DNA of 64,000 nt from Allorhodopirellula heiligendammensis (GTDB lineage: Bacteria > Planctomycetota > Planctomycetia > Pirellulales > Pirellulaceae): the NCBI RefSeq assembly GCF_007860105.1, contig NZ_SJPU01000002.1, positions 2,323,882 to 2,387,881 on the forward strand. The letters are read 5' to 3'. A model generated the notes under the pieces. The model worked only from the letters and a program-made list of their open reading frames with translations. It was not told the origin of the DNA and ran no database searches. Positions 18,801 to 28,600 of the stretch are shown here, one piece after another (position 1 is the stretch's first letter; the number at the start of each line of letters is the position of its first letter). The position numbers and the translations under genes were made by a program.

Positions 18801-20770
18801 TCGCCGGTGCATTCCGCTGGTTAATCGATACGAATAACAATGGCGTGCCCGATATTGTTACGACCACCGTGCCTCAAGTGAGCGGTGTGCCCCTAGCGGG
18901 GAATTTTGATGGCAATCCGGTCAACGGTGACGAGGTCGGGCTCAAATCCGGGACGACGTGGCGTCTCGATACCAACCATGACTTTCAGGTAGACACAACG
19001 CTCGCCGGAAATATGGTTGGATTGCCTTTCGTTGGAGACTTCGATGGCGATGGCGTTGATGATCTGGGCGCGTGGTCCAACGACCTGTTCGTCCTCGATC
19101 TGGGCAGCGATGGCATTGATGGATTGACCGATGTCTCCTTCAAGTTTGGCTTTCCTGGTGTCCGCGAAATTCCTTTTGCTGCGGATTTCAACGGAGACGG
19201 CTTGGATGACATCGGATTGTGGCAACCCGACGGAGCTGGCGTGTCGCCGGAGGAGCAGGCCGAGTTCTATGTGTTGATGAGCGAACTGATTCCCAAGGCC
19301 TTGCTCAGCAAAGCGGTCTTTTCCGGAAACAGCCTTGTACAAACAACACTGCCGTTCCAGGTGAGAGTAGCCGATGATATCGTTCCGATTGACCCCAGCA
19401 AAGACTATGTCCTCTCGGGGCACGCGAAGTCCGGAGACGGAGCCGGTGGTTTGTATGACCCCACCAATCGCCAGTACTTTGGTTTCGCTAGCTACGACAT
19501 CGACCAACTGAGCATCAACAGCTGGCACGTACTCAAGCACGCCGGTGCGACCGACACCGTCCTGACCGCTGATTTGAACCCAGGCGATACCCAGGTGTTC
19601 GTGCAGAATGCCGCCGGATGGGCGAATGCAGGACTTGGTTACCAACGCAGCCTGGCGTGGTACGGATACACCGATAGCCAAGGGCGTACCTACGACGACT
19701 ACACCTACACCCGCAATGTTGCAATCGATCCCGCCAGTGGAATTTGGAGCGCGGGTGGAATCACTGGGAATGTGATCACACTAAATGCGCCTTGGGCGGG
19801 GCCCGCCGTCTCGGCAGGCACCGCAGTCCGCAATGCCACCGCGGGTTCCACCTATCAATACGCCGCGTTGTCCTACCAGCCGGTACCAGACAATTGGACT
19901 TCGTACCAAGCGACGCTGAACGGTACTGGGGTCGGCGCGACTCAATTCCGCCCGGGTACAGCGTTCATCAGACCCGTCGTACTGACTAACTATCAAGGAA
20001 ATGCTAACAATCAAATTGCATGGCGAAATATTCAGGTTCATGCCGCCGCATCAGTGACTCCGGTGACCGATCGAATCGTACCAACGATCGATGGTTCCGG
20101 GGGCAACGAAATTCCGTTCACGCCAGACCCTTTTGGACCTGACCTCTTTGCAACCTTTGCGGATTTGTTTGCGTTGCCCGTCGTCGGCAACTTCGATCCG
20201 CCCGCGGCTGGTTCAACGGAAAACTCCATTCCATTGACAACCCTTGAAACGACGAATCTCGGCAATCCCTATGATGCTAACCGCGACGGATTGGTCTCCG
20301 CATTGGATGCACTACTGATCATCAACCACCTCAATCGCGAGCCGGTAACATCTGGAGAAGCGATCGTGGTCGAACCGGGCAGCATGGTGCTGGATCTGGG
20401 ACCGATGCTCGACGTCAACGGAGATGAGTTCATCACAGCCTTAGATGCTCTCAACGTCATCAACTATCTCAACGAATTCAACACGACTGGTGTCAGTGCC
20501 GAGCCCGACCCATCAGTGATTGCGCCATTGGCCTCAACGACCGAAAGGCGAGACTGGCAGCGTGAAGACGCAGCAGAGCTCGGGAATGTCATTCGTGACG
20601 TTGCCGAGGGACGGGTCAAATTCACTGGGGTTTCTGCAAGCAGCCATTCACAGGATCGAGTGTTCTCAAAATGGAATCGCGAAAACGACGAGTACGGATC
20701 GGTGGACGAGGAGTATGACCGAACATCGGAAATCGAACTGCTAGCAATGATCGATGGCCAAGAAACCTGA
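12833..20770 (+). CDS. Giant secreted multidomain protein: Asp-box propeller, RTX, PPC, FG-GAP-like, dockerin
   Basis: A 2645-residue protein. After a basic N-terminus it has LESLEERRLLA (27-37), the planctomycete-type N-terminal motif of secreted giants. Residues ~45-860 hold Asp-box (BNR) repeats such as TTDGGDSWE, SDDEGATWTE and PDAGATWTE, typical of seven-bladed propellers. Within them, about 323-393 resembles an FCCH-type beta insert (RTGDLVRITGVQGN). Glycine/aspartate RTX calcium repeats (GGDGNDTLIGGSGDDSL) lie at about 1123-1185, and a PPC-like domain (DPYETNDNRGNA) at about 1353-1480. FG-GAP-like FDGDGVDDLG and FNGDGLDDIG repeats occur at about 1983-2130. Two dockerin-type units (DANRDGLVSALDALL, DVNGDEFITALDALN) end at about 2553, followed by ~90 acidic residues. 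No catalytic domain is evident; an adhesive or structural exoprotein is most likely. Confidence 0.88.
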   Translation: MMAARRQNRRVTLLIRNRGMQRRQLMLESLEERRLLAVDFAGLVDWTPQGPSPSINGQVEQIASTGPGDDPVVGAIHTVALHPTDSDIAFLGGTNGGVWRTNNFTAANPTYEPMIDQFRSLSTGALEFDPTDPTNDTIVVGVGRYSSFLGNGGDRTGLIRTTDGGDSWESLGGTAAASLQGANVSGVGPRGSTILVSSNNNGVYRSEDDGVSFQLLSGTNGLPVGSTFDLVGDPSDANQFYVSVSGVGLYRTPDLGDTWIDVSTDASLSSAFTGGGNNNAEMTVAATGRVFVGVLQNGRSNYIGFSDDEGATWTEMDLPVYLLGSENIDNATNASPIVVTTATGNAFRTGDLVRITGVQGNTAANGEFTVTQINSTTFSLNGSVGNGAYSASAGDTARELSRLNPSEKAGTQGGTHFSIMVDPSDDDVIYVGGDRQDSPFPNPVGATDFSGNLFRGDAGVAAVAPGALNNEFSPQWEHLTHTQDMGFVGGGTSDMSAPHADSREIRFRADGVLIEGDDGGIYARTSPDDNTGGWFSKMSDAAGGLQVTEMHDVAYDNNAKIIISGNQDTGTTEQIVTGGLVYRSVSTADGGDVAVDNLIGGGNSLRYSSTQNFGNARVRVMDAANGQVSDTPLALASGADPALVPMFVTPIAVNQGAPNRLIVGGLNGIYESTDRGANISLIDSGVINGTNPGSLNDGDPIAYGTVGNPEALYVGTGSVVRVRTAAAAPLVVASPAGIGTVRDVEMDPNDFMHAFAIDANRVFETPDAGATWTEITGNLSDPDLRNIEFVELPSGNNAILIGGRYGVHRMLSTSSGTWTELGANLPNAPVWDMDYDAADDVLVVGTLGRGAWTVENASDLLDEAPVLTICGDEDHINQDDVIRLVRNAGNSLLLDVFLNSVVPVATVPLAALMQINVFGVGGNDELIIDASNGLIDIADAIRFDGDGTCSVEGAGHADDVGVDRGFDRLTITTDDTVTVYDDEELAVGQLPGSGRHTITDGSGTQTVWFEELEPVTTIVGAASFTIGSIPGLASLLQDSNHVTYGEAELVAAASRVTIDNFEPIEFVNKISTVVQLGSGDDTFDLISLRLNNQDLTVQGEAGEDEIRFYPTGGLLGSNNNVVLDGGVGNDYIDARGAATLPVSLLGGDGNDTLIGGSGDDSLNGGQGDDLMMGGDPSVSNPGSNSYSGGAGYDTIGILGTHGDDQMSVNQTGVGGLNSSVDAFASTETFFGIEQVRVEPGEGGDSITINISDSLFTLAGNPDANVLRFHIIGGSPNATDLLNIVDDGLGDTIIHRIDQDRRSGTFSIAPNHTGGAAPPIVYEGIEKAIVTPLNSATDGTGGDGLGRYFVFKPDPYETNDNRGNATFLGAGATINVDPTIDPGLQASGFPADEDWYRFIAAETGTLDIQTYANELSTLANGRSGLPGQGLLDMIVMDENGGVSIVESLGLGDNRIVIPVVRNETYYLGIRGFTGDSINVYSFTAINVPAPVPSIVDLHATSDSGRHDSDDVTNLANSTFDIILDDDRLDEFALIDLIPDSTNDDIQTASTDYGIEVFNNKVSIGFAYYTGIGNTWQFTATAGDLLEGHNNFVEAAVWIRDRATPDQIGRGDLGGTLQMTLDTLAPNPPSLWIDPSTTDTGVTPQPLTTVDRITSQTTPGFKGYSEADSIVRMWADGPTVSNAVVNASDVAQGLTVANPLDGDEAFPAGFWSLTGAHDLNDPVVGFPLDGLRQVSVDAEDLAGNRSDLSTLDIFIDTQGPQVTDVQITDDPAFNLFDIKPSQGPTPLVQSITITIQDFTAREIGFLYEALQSGADTNPAQNDGHYSVIGDHNGRVVIASVVFASDIIAPGAPATGSVTLFFAEPLPDDRFTLTISDTVVDPAGNRLDGESNADEPNQAPSFASGDGQPGGDFVARFTVDSRAELGVYANGSAFIDTNGNNLLDPEATGSDDTNEDIVYKLGNQTSLTIAGNFAPGAADIADGYDKLAVYGYFAGAFRWLIDTNNNGVPDIVTTTVPQVSGVPLAGNFDGNPVNGDEVGLKSGTTWRLDTNHDFQVDTTLAGNMVGLPFVGDFDGDGVDDLGAWSNDLFVLDLGSDGIDGLTDVSFKFGFPGVREIPFAADFNGDGLDDIGLWQPDGAGVSPEEQAEFYVLMSELIPKALLSKAVFSGNSLVQTTLPFQVRVADDIVPIDPSKDYVLSGHAKSGDGAGGLYDPTNRQYFGFASYDIDQLSINSWHVLKHAGATDTVLTADLNPGDTQVFVQNAAGWANAGLGYQRSLAWYGYTDSQGRTYDDYTYTRNVAIDPASGIWSAGGITGNVITLNAPWAGPAVSAGTAVRNATAGSTYQYAALSYQPVPDNWTSYQATLNGTGVGATQFRPGTAFIRPVVLTNYQGNANNQIAWRNIQVHAAASVTPVTDRIVPTIDGSGGNEIPFTPDPFGPDLFATFADLFALPVVGNFDPPAAGSTENSIPLTTLETTNLGNPYDANRDGLVSALDALLIINHLNREPVTSGEAIVVEPGSMVLDLGPMLDVNGDEFITALDALNVINYLNEFNTTGVSAEPDPSVIAPLASTTERRDWQREDAAELGNVIRDVAEGRVKFTGVSASSHSQDRVFSKWNRENDEYGSVDEEYDRTSEIELLAMIDGQET

Positions 20771-20802
20771 ACACTCAAGGTTCAAGACAACTTCTACCTG
20801 GC

Positions 20803-22011
20803 TTAGAACCGAATTTCCACGCGGGCGTTGAAACCGTCAAATGTGATCGCCTGGCTCATGTCCGCGAAGTGATTGTTGTTGTCACGAACACCGTCAATCC
20901 AGTCAGCAGTGGTGATACTGTTGAACCATCCACTGACCGAATACCCTGTCGAGACGCGAAAATTCTCGCTCGCCTGCCACCCCGCACCGACCTCCAAATC
21001 AAGGATCGTTACCAAGCGTGCGGCGGTGAAATTGCTCGATGATACATACGCACCATCTCGAGTATTGAGATAACTGGCATCAAACTCACCGGCGAGGAAA
21101 CTGGCGTTTGCCTTTCCATATCCGTACAGCCCGTGCCCAACAAAGTGCTGGGCATCAAGGCCTAAACGAAGGCCAGCTCCATCGAAATCAACGTCCGAAG
21201 AAACAGCATCAACGATACCGACCGGTTGATAGATCGCGCCGATCTCTTGTTCCATGTGAGCGTAGCGTGCCCCGATAATCATGTTGATGGCACTGCTATC
21301 GCTGCCATGCAGCAAAAAGCGATAATCCAGATCAAAGACATGGAAGTCCAACTCCGTGCGACCCGATGCCGTCAGCGCGTTCGACGCAGCGTTGATCGCG
21401 TCGGGGTGAATCAATAACTTACTCAGGGCTGCACCGGCAATCTGGTCATCATTCTCACTGATGAACCCCGTGTAAGTCGCGACAATACTATGACAGCGGT
21501 CGAGCGCTTTGATCAGTCCAACACGGTACCCAAAATCAAACTCGCTACTGAGGACGCCGGTGCTGCCCGCTGGAACTGTCCCATCAACGGGCGCTGCGTA
21601 TGCGGTGTCGGCATTGCGAGCGCGCATCACGAGAACCTCGCCAAACGCGACAGACTGATGCACCCAGGGCGGAACGCAGCAACGGTTGATTGACGTGCGA
21701 TACTCAACTCCCGACTCGCTGGCAATACGGACGCCAGACTGGGACTGGTAGCCCACCAGCGATGCAGGAACATCCAAATCCTGATCTGGAAAAAAGCTAA
21801 ATCGGGGAGGCCTCTCGCTGCACGAGACACTACCAGCTTTGGCACCGCCCTCGTCGGTCAGTTCCGATCTCGGAATCGAGCCATTCGCTGGAGCGGATTG
21901 ATCTGAACGAATGCTGCCATACGAAGCGCCTGCCACGTTTTCAGCAAGGACTGAACCACAGCACGTTAAGAGCGCGCCGGCGGCCAGCCAACGACGTAGG
22001 CGAATGGGCAT
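20803..22011 (-). CDS. Lpg1974-type outer-membrane beta-barrel protein
   Basis: The ATG at 22011 gives a normal signal peptide (MPIRLRRWLAAGALLTCCGSV, then LAEN); the frame remains open to 22122. The mature protein alternates amphipathic strands and carries FHVFDLDYRFLL, MIIGARYAHMEQEIGA and GAGLRLGLDAQH. It ends with FNARVEIRF, with a terminal Phe as in outer-membrane barrels. These features match the Lpg1974/BBP7-like family of pore-forming outer-membrane proteins common in planctomycetes and Legionella (family knowledge). It is convergent with the giant gene ending at 20770. Two adjacent cysteines (NRCCVPP) may form a disulphide. Function as a porin is inferred. Confidence 0.82.
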   Translation of the reverse strand: MPIRLRRWLAAGALLTCCGSVLAENVAGASYGSIRSDQSAPANGSIPRSELTDEGGAKAGSVSCSERPPRFSFFPDQDLDVPASLVGYQSQSGVRIASESGVEYRTSINRCCVPPWVHQSVAFGEVLVMRARNADTAYAAPVDGTVPAGSTGVLSSEFDFGYRVGLIKALDRCHSIVATYTGFISENDDQIAGAALSKLLIHPDAINAASNALTASGRTELDFHVFDLDYRFLLHGSDSSAINMIIGARYAHMEQEIGAIYQPVGIVDAVSSDVDFDGAGLRLGLDAQHFVGHGLYGYGKANASFLAGEFDASYLNTRDGAYVSSSNFTAARLVTILDLEVGAGWQASENFRVSTGYSVSGWFNSITTADWIDGVRDNNNHFADMSQAITFDGFNARVEIRF

Positions 22012-22648
22012 CGTTCGATCCTGAAAATGAAGTATGAGCAGTCGATCCATGATCGGACCCACAATCTCGTTTTCGGCACCATCGGGGGGTTCGCAGCAAT
22101 AAAGGCGGAACCGTCGGAGCAATCACCGCAACCCGCACACTCCACCTTTCTTGCCTCCATGCCCATTTACCTCCCTGGGTGCGACGAACCACGGTCGGAT
22201 TCACGGCATCGGTCACACCCACAACCACACGCAATCCACCTGTCGGTCCCGTCGACCAAAATGGAAGCGTCAATTTTTCCGCTCACTCCGAGCGAAACAT
22301 CAAAATGCCCCGTCGAAAGTTCTATTCGTGAATCGGCTGGCGACGCGCCCGCCAGGCTGCTACTCGGAGCGGGGGCGCTCGTACCAAACGTCATCCACGA
22401 GAGCATGTTGTCGTAGCGCTGCCAACAAGCACCCGCATCGGAGCTAGCAATCACTAACTAGGAACATGAAATCGACCGCGATCACGCCGGTAATACGAAG
22501 AACTCATCCAGGCACTGAGATTTGTCAGGAAGGTGAGGGTCGAGGTATTTCTCGCAATGACTTCAGACGAACGCCTCGTGCCAGCGTTACACTAGTGACG
22601 TGCAAATTGCCGGAAATCGATTCCACACCGCGTTCACCAAATTCCAAA
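22012..22648. other. Divergent intergenic region
   Basis: About 640 bp separate the minus-strand outer-membrane protein gene and the plus-strand sulfatase. Short open frames exist on both strands (for example 22167-22454 minus) but show no recognisable domain or ribosome binding site. It probably holds both promoters. I see no clear hairpin or repeat. Confidence 0.5.
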
Positions 22649-24211
22649 ATGACCAAGCATCTTTTTTTTCCCCTCATTCATCGCGGCACTGCTCTCCTCG
22701 CAATTGGCCTGGCCATGGCAGCGGGGAGCGATATCGGCGCTGCGCCACCTCACCCGACCCCGGCCAGCGAGGTGAGCGGTGCTGCTGTAGCGACCGATGG
22801 CCAGCGCCCCAATGTGTTGTTCATTGCCATTGATGACATGAACGATTGGACGGGATTTCTGGGTGGACACCCCCAAGCCCACACGCCCAACATGGACGCG
22901 TTGGCCCGTCGCGGCGTGAACTTCACCAACGCGCACTGCGTTGCCCCGGCATGTTCACCCTGTCGCCTGGGACTGCTCTATGGTGTTGAACCATTTCACT
23001 CGGGGCTATATCCGTTTTATAACCACGACAAGATCCAGCCCTGGATCACTGAGCACTACACGAGCTTACCCAAAACGCTGCGTGACCAAGGCTACCAGAC
23101 ATATGGTGCCGGCAAGATCTTTCACTCCAGCACGCACTACGACATCGACTGGTCGGACTATCACCAGGTCCAGAAAACGAAACTCGTTTACGCACCCGAA
23201 CAGGGATATCAGATCGGAAAGTCCGACAAAATGGCTTTCTGTCCCACTACCAACCCGCTCACCGAGCATCCCGATTATCAAGTTGCCGACTATGGTATTG
23301 AGGTTCTCAGCGACAAGCACGACCAACCATTCTTTCTGGCGGTGGGAATTGTCAAGCCGCACTTGGCGTTCGTATGCCCGGAGCAGTTCTTTGAGATGAT
23401 TGAGCAACCGGTCCAAGCCCCCCTGATTCACAACGGCGATCTGGCCGACGTGCCTTGGGCAGGCCGCTCGATGGCCAATTTAGGAGACGATTTCAAATTC
23501 CGAAACGATGAAGCGTGGCAGCGAGTTCGCCATGCTTACTTGGCCTGCATCACCTGGGCGGACTTCAACATCGGTCGGGTTCTCGATGCGTTGGCTGCCA
23601 GCCCGCACGCTAAAAACACCGTCGTCGTGGTGTGGTCTGACCATGGCTATCATCTCGGTGAAAAACGTAGCTTTCGCAAGTTTTCACTGTGGGAGGAAGC
23701 GACGCGCGTACCGCTTATCATCTACGACCCCCGTCGACATGTCGGTGAACCGGAGAACTGCGTTGAGCCGGTCTCGCTCATTGACCTGTACCGAACGATC
23801 ACCGAACTGGCGGGCGTCGAAGCGCCCCAATACGTTGATGGTGACAGCTTGGTTCCGCAGCTGGACAACCCCTCCGAAGCAATCCCAGAACCAGCAATCA
23901 CAACCTGGGGACGTGGCAACTATAGCCTGCGTGATGGCCGCTACCGCTACACGCGATACTTTGATGGCGGCGAAGAACTATACGACCATCAAACCGATCC
24001 GCAGGAGTGGACGAATCTGGCTGACAACCCTGATCACCAGATCATCAAGCAGCGACTCGCGAAAGCACTCCCACAAAACGAGGCGCCATTAGTTCGCAAC
24101 GGCGTCGCTCTATGGAACGTGATCGACGCCGACCGACCGCAGAAACTAGAGAGCTTCCAACAAAAAACTTGGCCTAGCTTTGTTAAAAAGCTCCGCCCCA
24201 AAATCGAGTAG
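22649..24211 (+). CDS. Sulfatase, iduronate-2-sulfatase-like
   Basis: Starting at the ATG at 22649 gives a signal peptide (MTKHLFFPLI, hydrophobic core, GAAPP); the frame is open from 22466 but that extension is not signal-like. The mature enzyme has the alkaline-phosphatase-fold sulfatase layout: metal ligands in IAIDDMNDWTG, the activation motif C-S-P-C-R followed by LGLLYG, GKIFHSSTHYDIDW, and VVWSDHGYHLGEKRSF near the second metal site. The CxPxR cysteine would be converted to formylglycine by a maturase (family knowledge). It hydrolyses sulfate esters, probably of algal polysaccharides. About 520 residues is usual for the family. The second cysteine in CSPCR replaces the more frequent Ser. 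Confidence 0.93.
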   Translation: MTKHLFFPLIHRGTALLAIGLAMAAGSDIGAAPPHPTPASEVSGAAVATDGQRPNVLFIAIDDMNDWTGFLGGHPQAHTPNMDALARRGVNFTNAHCVAPACSPCRLGLLYGVEPFHSGLYPFYNHDKIQPWITEHYTSLPKTLRDQGYQTYGAGKIFHSSTHYDIDWSDYHQVQKTKLVYAPEQGYQIGKSDKMAFCPTTNPLTEHPDYQVADYGIEVLSDKHDQPFFLAVGIVKPHLAFVCPEQFFEMIEQPVQAPLIHNGDLADVPWAGRSMANLGDDFKFRNDEAWQRVRHAYLACITWADFNIGRVLDALAASPHAKNTVVVVWSDHGYHLGEKRSFRKFSLWEEATRVPLIIYDPRRHVGEPENCVEPVSLIDLYRTITELAGVEAPQYVDGDSLVPQLDNPSEAIPEPAITTWGRGNYSLRDGRYRYTRYFDGGEELYDHQTDPQEWTNLADNPDHQIIKQRLAKALPQNEAPLVRNGVALWNVIDADRPQKLESFQQKTWPSFVKKLRPKIE

Positions 24212-24371
24212 CCGGACCCCAGGATCAACCTGTGATTGTAGCGGAGGAGCAATCGTCGAACAGTCATTGCTACTATAATGAGTCGTGAATTGCACGACAG
24301 CGCCCCCAGAGTGCCGGGACGAAATCCTCGGTAGTTTCCGTTCTTACAATGCGAACTTGAGTCCTTTTTAA

Positions 24372-25016
24372 ATGAACGCCTATTTTTTATGCCCAAAATG
24401 TGGATACACTCAAACTGCACCGGAGGCGTTTATTGGACGCAAGAGCCGCTGCCCGAAATGCGAGGCGGCTGGCGAAATCATTGCCGGAGAGCCTAGAGCA
24501 CAGAAGAAGCCTCAAACGTCTGTTCCGGTGAATGTCGACATCAGCCCGAACGAGTCATCACCCGCTCCTACGGAAACTGAAACTCCCAAGGCGCGAGGCA
24601 AGGCGAACGCACCTCGTCCAGACGACACAATCGAGATTGACACAACTCGATCTAAGAACCCTACCGTGGCGGCCACCCCAGTCAATGCGTTTGAACCATC
24701 GAGTAACGTCGGTAGCGAGATTGCGACCGAGCGATACCCGAATCTAACACTCTATCTCAAGATTGCGGCGACCGTCACCAGAATCCTTGCCGTGATCGCT
24801 GCCGGTTTTTTTGTATTAAGCGGACTCATGGCATGTGCCCAGACGCTCTTTTTCAGCGACGCTGAGATACTCTTCAAGGTCGCGAGGACTTCGGTGACGC
24901 TGTTAGGTCTCGCGTTCGGCTTGCTGCTGATCTACCTCTACTATGTTGCTTTCATGGCGATCATCGAGTTGATTCGTGTGGTCATGGATATCGAACGCAA
25001 TACGCGGCGACCCTGA
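24372..25016 (+). CDS. Zinc-ribbon membrane protein of unknown function
   Basis: The 214-residue protein opens with a four-cysteine zinc ribbon: Cys7, Cys10, Cys27 and Cys30 (CPKCGYTQ ... RCPKCEAAG). A polar, Pro/Thr-rich linker of about 85 residues follows, then two hydrophobic segments (about 130-155 and 175-200) and a short basic tail. N-terminal zinc ribbons tethered to a DUF-like membrane module are frequent in planctomycetes, with no assigned function. It lies 160 bp after the sulfatase on the same strand; co-transcription is possible but not shown. I do not recognise a named family. Confidence 0.8.
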   Translation: MNAYFLCPKCGYTQTAPEAFIGRKSRCPKCEAAGEIIAGEPRAQKKPQTSVPVNVDISPNESSPAPTETETPKARGKANAPRPDDTIEIDTTRSKNPTVAATPVNAFEPSSNVGSEIATERYPNLTLYLKIAATVTRILAVIAAGFFVLSGLMACAQTLFFSDAEILFKVARTSVTLLGLAFGLLLIYLYYVAFMAIIELIRVVMDIERNTRRP

Positions 25017-25630
25017 AAAATTTCGGGCTCGTTCGAAGGAAGTGTGCGCCGGAGGTTTTCGGGGGATAACTCAAGTATCAATTGATGCTTTGTGTGTGCG
25101 TTGCACTGACAGAAGGCTGGCAGGGCCGTGAGAAACGGCGTCAAGCTCGAATGGCTCGTACTTCGTGAGCCGAGCCCTGTAAGCGGACGGGCTAGCCGTG
25201 TCGCCTGGTGCCTGACGGCACTCGACTCACGTCATTGTCAGCGTGAGCCCACGACATGCGCGTCAAGCTCTGCAGAGGTGTAACTTGACATAGGATATCA
25301 AGGTCGCCCGCTCGTGTTATGCCGGAAAAAAAGCTGCCGTCACCACGAAGTACGCGTCCGTCGGATGGGCCAATTTCAGGGATCTTGATGTCGGTACCGT
25401 TGACATTCCCGCCCCGAAGATGGGCCGAGGGCGGTTTGCGGGTAAATAGGAAGATTAGAGATGGCACGCTAGATGCGTTAGCGTCGGTACATTACCAGCG
25501 GATCGGGGGGTGATTAAGTAATACTTCCGCAATCACCGCCCGTTTGGTCCACGTCAGCAATTCAGAACCCTCTCGTTGTCGTGGCGACGCATCCTTTTTT
25601 TTCTCACTTATCTGCACTCTGGAGCCCCAC
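25017..25630. other. Long spacer before the second giant gene
   Basis: About 610 bp without a convincing gene. A minus-strand frame (25192-25467) has no domain and no ribosome binding site. Near the 3' end is an inverted repeat (25505-25541, listed separately). The region probably contains the promoter and leader of the giant gene starting at 25631. Confidence 0.5.
25505..25541 (+). promoter_or_regulatory. Inverted repeat in the leader of the giant beta-helix gene
   Basis: GGGGGGTGATT (25505-25515) pairs with AATCACCGCCC (25531-25541) at 10 of 11 positions around a 15-nt loop, about 90 bp before the start codon. It could be an operator or an RNA hairpin. No second copy is present. Confidence 0.4.
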
Positions 25631-28600
25631 ATGCTTGGTCTCAAACGACTCACCCTGATCGCCAACCGACCAAAGCAAGGGCACCCCAGCCCCCGAAAAT
25701 CAAGATTAATGTCGCAGAAACGCTCCACAATTCGCCGGTTGCTCGGGGAGCCGCTGGAGGATCGCCGGCTACTAGCTGCCTATGTCGTGGACACCGCTAT
25801 CGACGCGATCGATGCGACTGACGGCGTTGTTAGCCTGCGTGAAGCGGTACAAGCCGCCAATACCAACACCGTCGTCGGCGACGCGGCCGCCGGTGATGCA
25901 GGCGTCACCGATACGATTACATTTGCGGACGGACTTTCGACGATCACTCTCAACAGTCAATTGTCGATAACGGAATCTCTCGGGATCTCCCTCGGTTCCG
26001 CTACAGGCGTGACACTGAGCGGCGGCAACGCATCGCGAATTTTCTCCGTCGATGCAGGTGGAGACCCGGGAGTCCCGACAGGCGTCGCGATCTCCGGGTT
26101 GACTCTGACCGGCGGTACTGCCGAATCGGGCGGCGCGATCTTCGTTTCCGCGGGCCAGTCACTAACGCTTGACGGCGTAACATTGACGGGCAATGTGGCT
26201 ACAGGGAGCGATGTGGGACAGGGTGGAGGAGCAATTTACAATGCGGGTTCACTCAGCATCTCCGCGGGCATCATCAGCGACAACGACGCCAATGGGACGT
26301 CCGGTAGCGGTGGCGGCATCCTTAATATGGCTGGGACGCTTGATGTCAGTGGAACGATAATCTCGGCCAACACGGCCAATCGGGCCGGCGGTGGGATCGA
26401 AACGGCAGGTGGCAGCGTCACGCTGACCAATGTAACCCTGGGCAGCGATGGCGATGGGACGGATGACGAGACCGAAGGCAACTCGGTTGCTGAAAATGCT
26501 GCACCAGGTAATGGCGGGGGCTTGCACATCGGCGGCGATGGGACCGTCGCCGTAACAGGCGGTAGCGTGCGTGGTAACTCGGCCGTCGAAGGCGGTGGAT
26601 TGTGGAATTCCGGGGCCGGCACACTGACCATTGACGGCACCACCATCGCCGATAATACCGCCGTTCGTGGAGGTGGTGTTTATCAAGACGAAGCATCAAC
26701 CACGCAGACCTTCACGGTCGATCTACAAACACTCAACTCTGCCTACGGCTCCACCGCAACCGGAACCGCCACGATCACGCTCGATACCTCAGGCGTGACG
26801 GGACCCAATAGCGGCACCGCCAGCATCCGAGTCCAGATCGATGCCAGCGGTCTACCCGACTTAACGGAGGTCAGTGGTGGTATCCATGTCGCCCACATCC
26901 ACGGCCAATTCGCGGGCAACGCCCAGCGACCCTCCGCTGAGCAGGGCGACGGTCCGTTCTTTGATGGCGAAGGCGGAGCCGCGAATGGGTTCGCGCCGAG
27001 TGACTCGATCACCCCAACGACCGAGGACGATGGGGCCAAGAACATTGACGAGTCCGCTCAATTCGGCCAGCCCACCGACTTCTTAGACTTCTTTGAGGGA
27101 CGGCCTGATTACGGTCCGGTCGTGCTAAACCTCTCTGCCAACCAACTCGCAGCTGCCCCCGATGGCACACCGCCACTGACCTTCTTCTTTCAGCAACTCG
27201 CCGCTGGCAACATCAACCCAGCTGACGAATTCCCCGTCGGCACGACATTCAATCGCGATACGACCTACACCTTTGACCTCAGTGATGCCGATCAACGCCG
27301 CCAGTACAACAACCTCGCGCCGTTAGAAACCCGTGAGATTGTGCTGCACGGCTTGGTCATTCCCAAGGATATTTCCGACGCGATCGATGCAGCCACCGGC
27401 GCGGCGCCCGGTACCCCCACTGCCGGCGTCGACCAGGGTGACGGCACTTCGTTCCGTCGCACCGCACCGATCGCCGCGGGCACGATCGCACGCGTCTCAG
27501 GCATCACAACCATTGCCAACGCCACCATCAGCGGCAATACGGCAACGGGCGACATGGCCACCGATGGCGGTGGTGGAGTTTACAACGCCGGTGGAGTGCT
27601 CGGTATTAGCGGATCGACGATCACCGCCAACGCTGCCAATGGCACTGCCGGTAGCGGAGGCGGGGTCTTCAGCGCCGATGGTCAGACAACGATCAGCTCA
27701 ACGGCCATCGGCGGCCCGACCGCCGCATCGGGAAACACCGCTAACCGCGCCGGTGGCGGGATCGAAGTCGTCGAGGGAAATGTATCGATCGAAGGTGCCA
27801 GCAGTCTTGCGAACAACTTCGCGGGTATCAACGGTGGGGGTGTGCATATCACCGGCGCAGCCACGGTGGATTCGGCTCAATCCACCTATACCAATAACAC
27901 CGCGGCGAGTGAGGGCGGTGGGCTTTGGAACTCCGCCACGGGAACCATCAATATCGATGGTGGAATTATCTCCGGGAACACTGCCAGCGGCGACGCAGCG
28001 GACAACGGTGGCGGCGGGATCTATAACGACGGTGGTTTGATCACAGCCTTCGGTGGAGTGATCAGTGACAATGTGGCCGATGGCACCAGCGGTAGCGGGG
28101 GCGGTGTGCTGAACAACGGCGGCACACTGACGATCGACGACGGCACCAGCATCTCGGGTAACCGGGCGAATCGGGCCGGCGGCGGCATCGAGACAGCTGG
28201 CGGTAGCGTCACCCTCGACAACACCAACCTCACCGGAAACACGGTCAATACCGAAGGTGCCACTGGCAACCCCGGTAACGGTGGCGGGCTGCATATCGGT
28301 GGTGACGGCGTGGTCGTGATCAACGGCGGCGAGGTGACCGGCAACTCAGCCGTCGAAGGCGGTGGGTTGTGGAACTCCGGGGCCGGCACGCTGACAATTG
28401 ATGGCACCACGATCGCCGATAATACTGCGGTTCGTGGCGGTGGTGTTTATCAAGATGAAACGTCCACGACCCAGACCTTCACGGTGGATCTACAAACGCT
28501 CAATTCGGCATACGGCTCAACGGCGACCGGCACCGCCACGATCACGCTCGATACCTCAGGCGTGACAGGACCCAATAGCGGCACTGCCAGTATCCGCGTC

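Noticed and set aside
18893-19681. 262-codon minus-strand frame under the first giant gene
   Set aside because: The plus strand encodes FG-GAP-like repeats here; the antisense frame shows no domain.
22167-22454. 95-codon minus-strand frame in the spacer before the sulfatase
   Set aside because: No domain or start signal and it overlaps a competing plus-strand frame.
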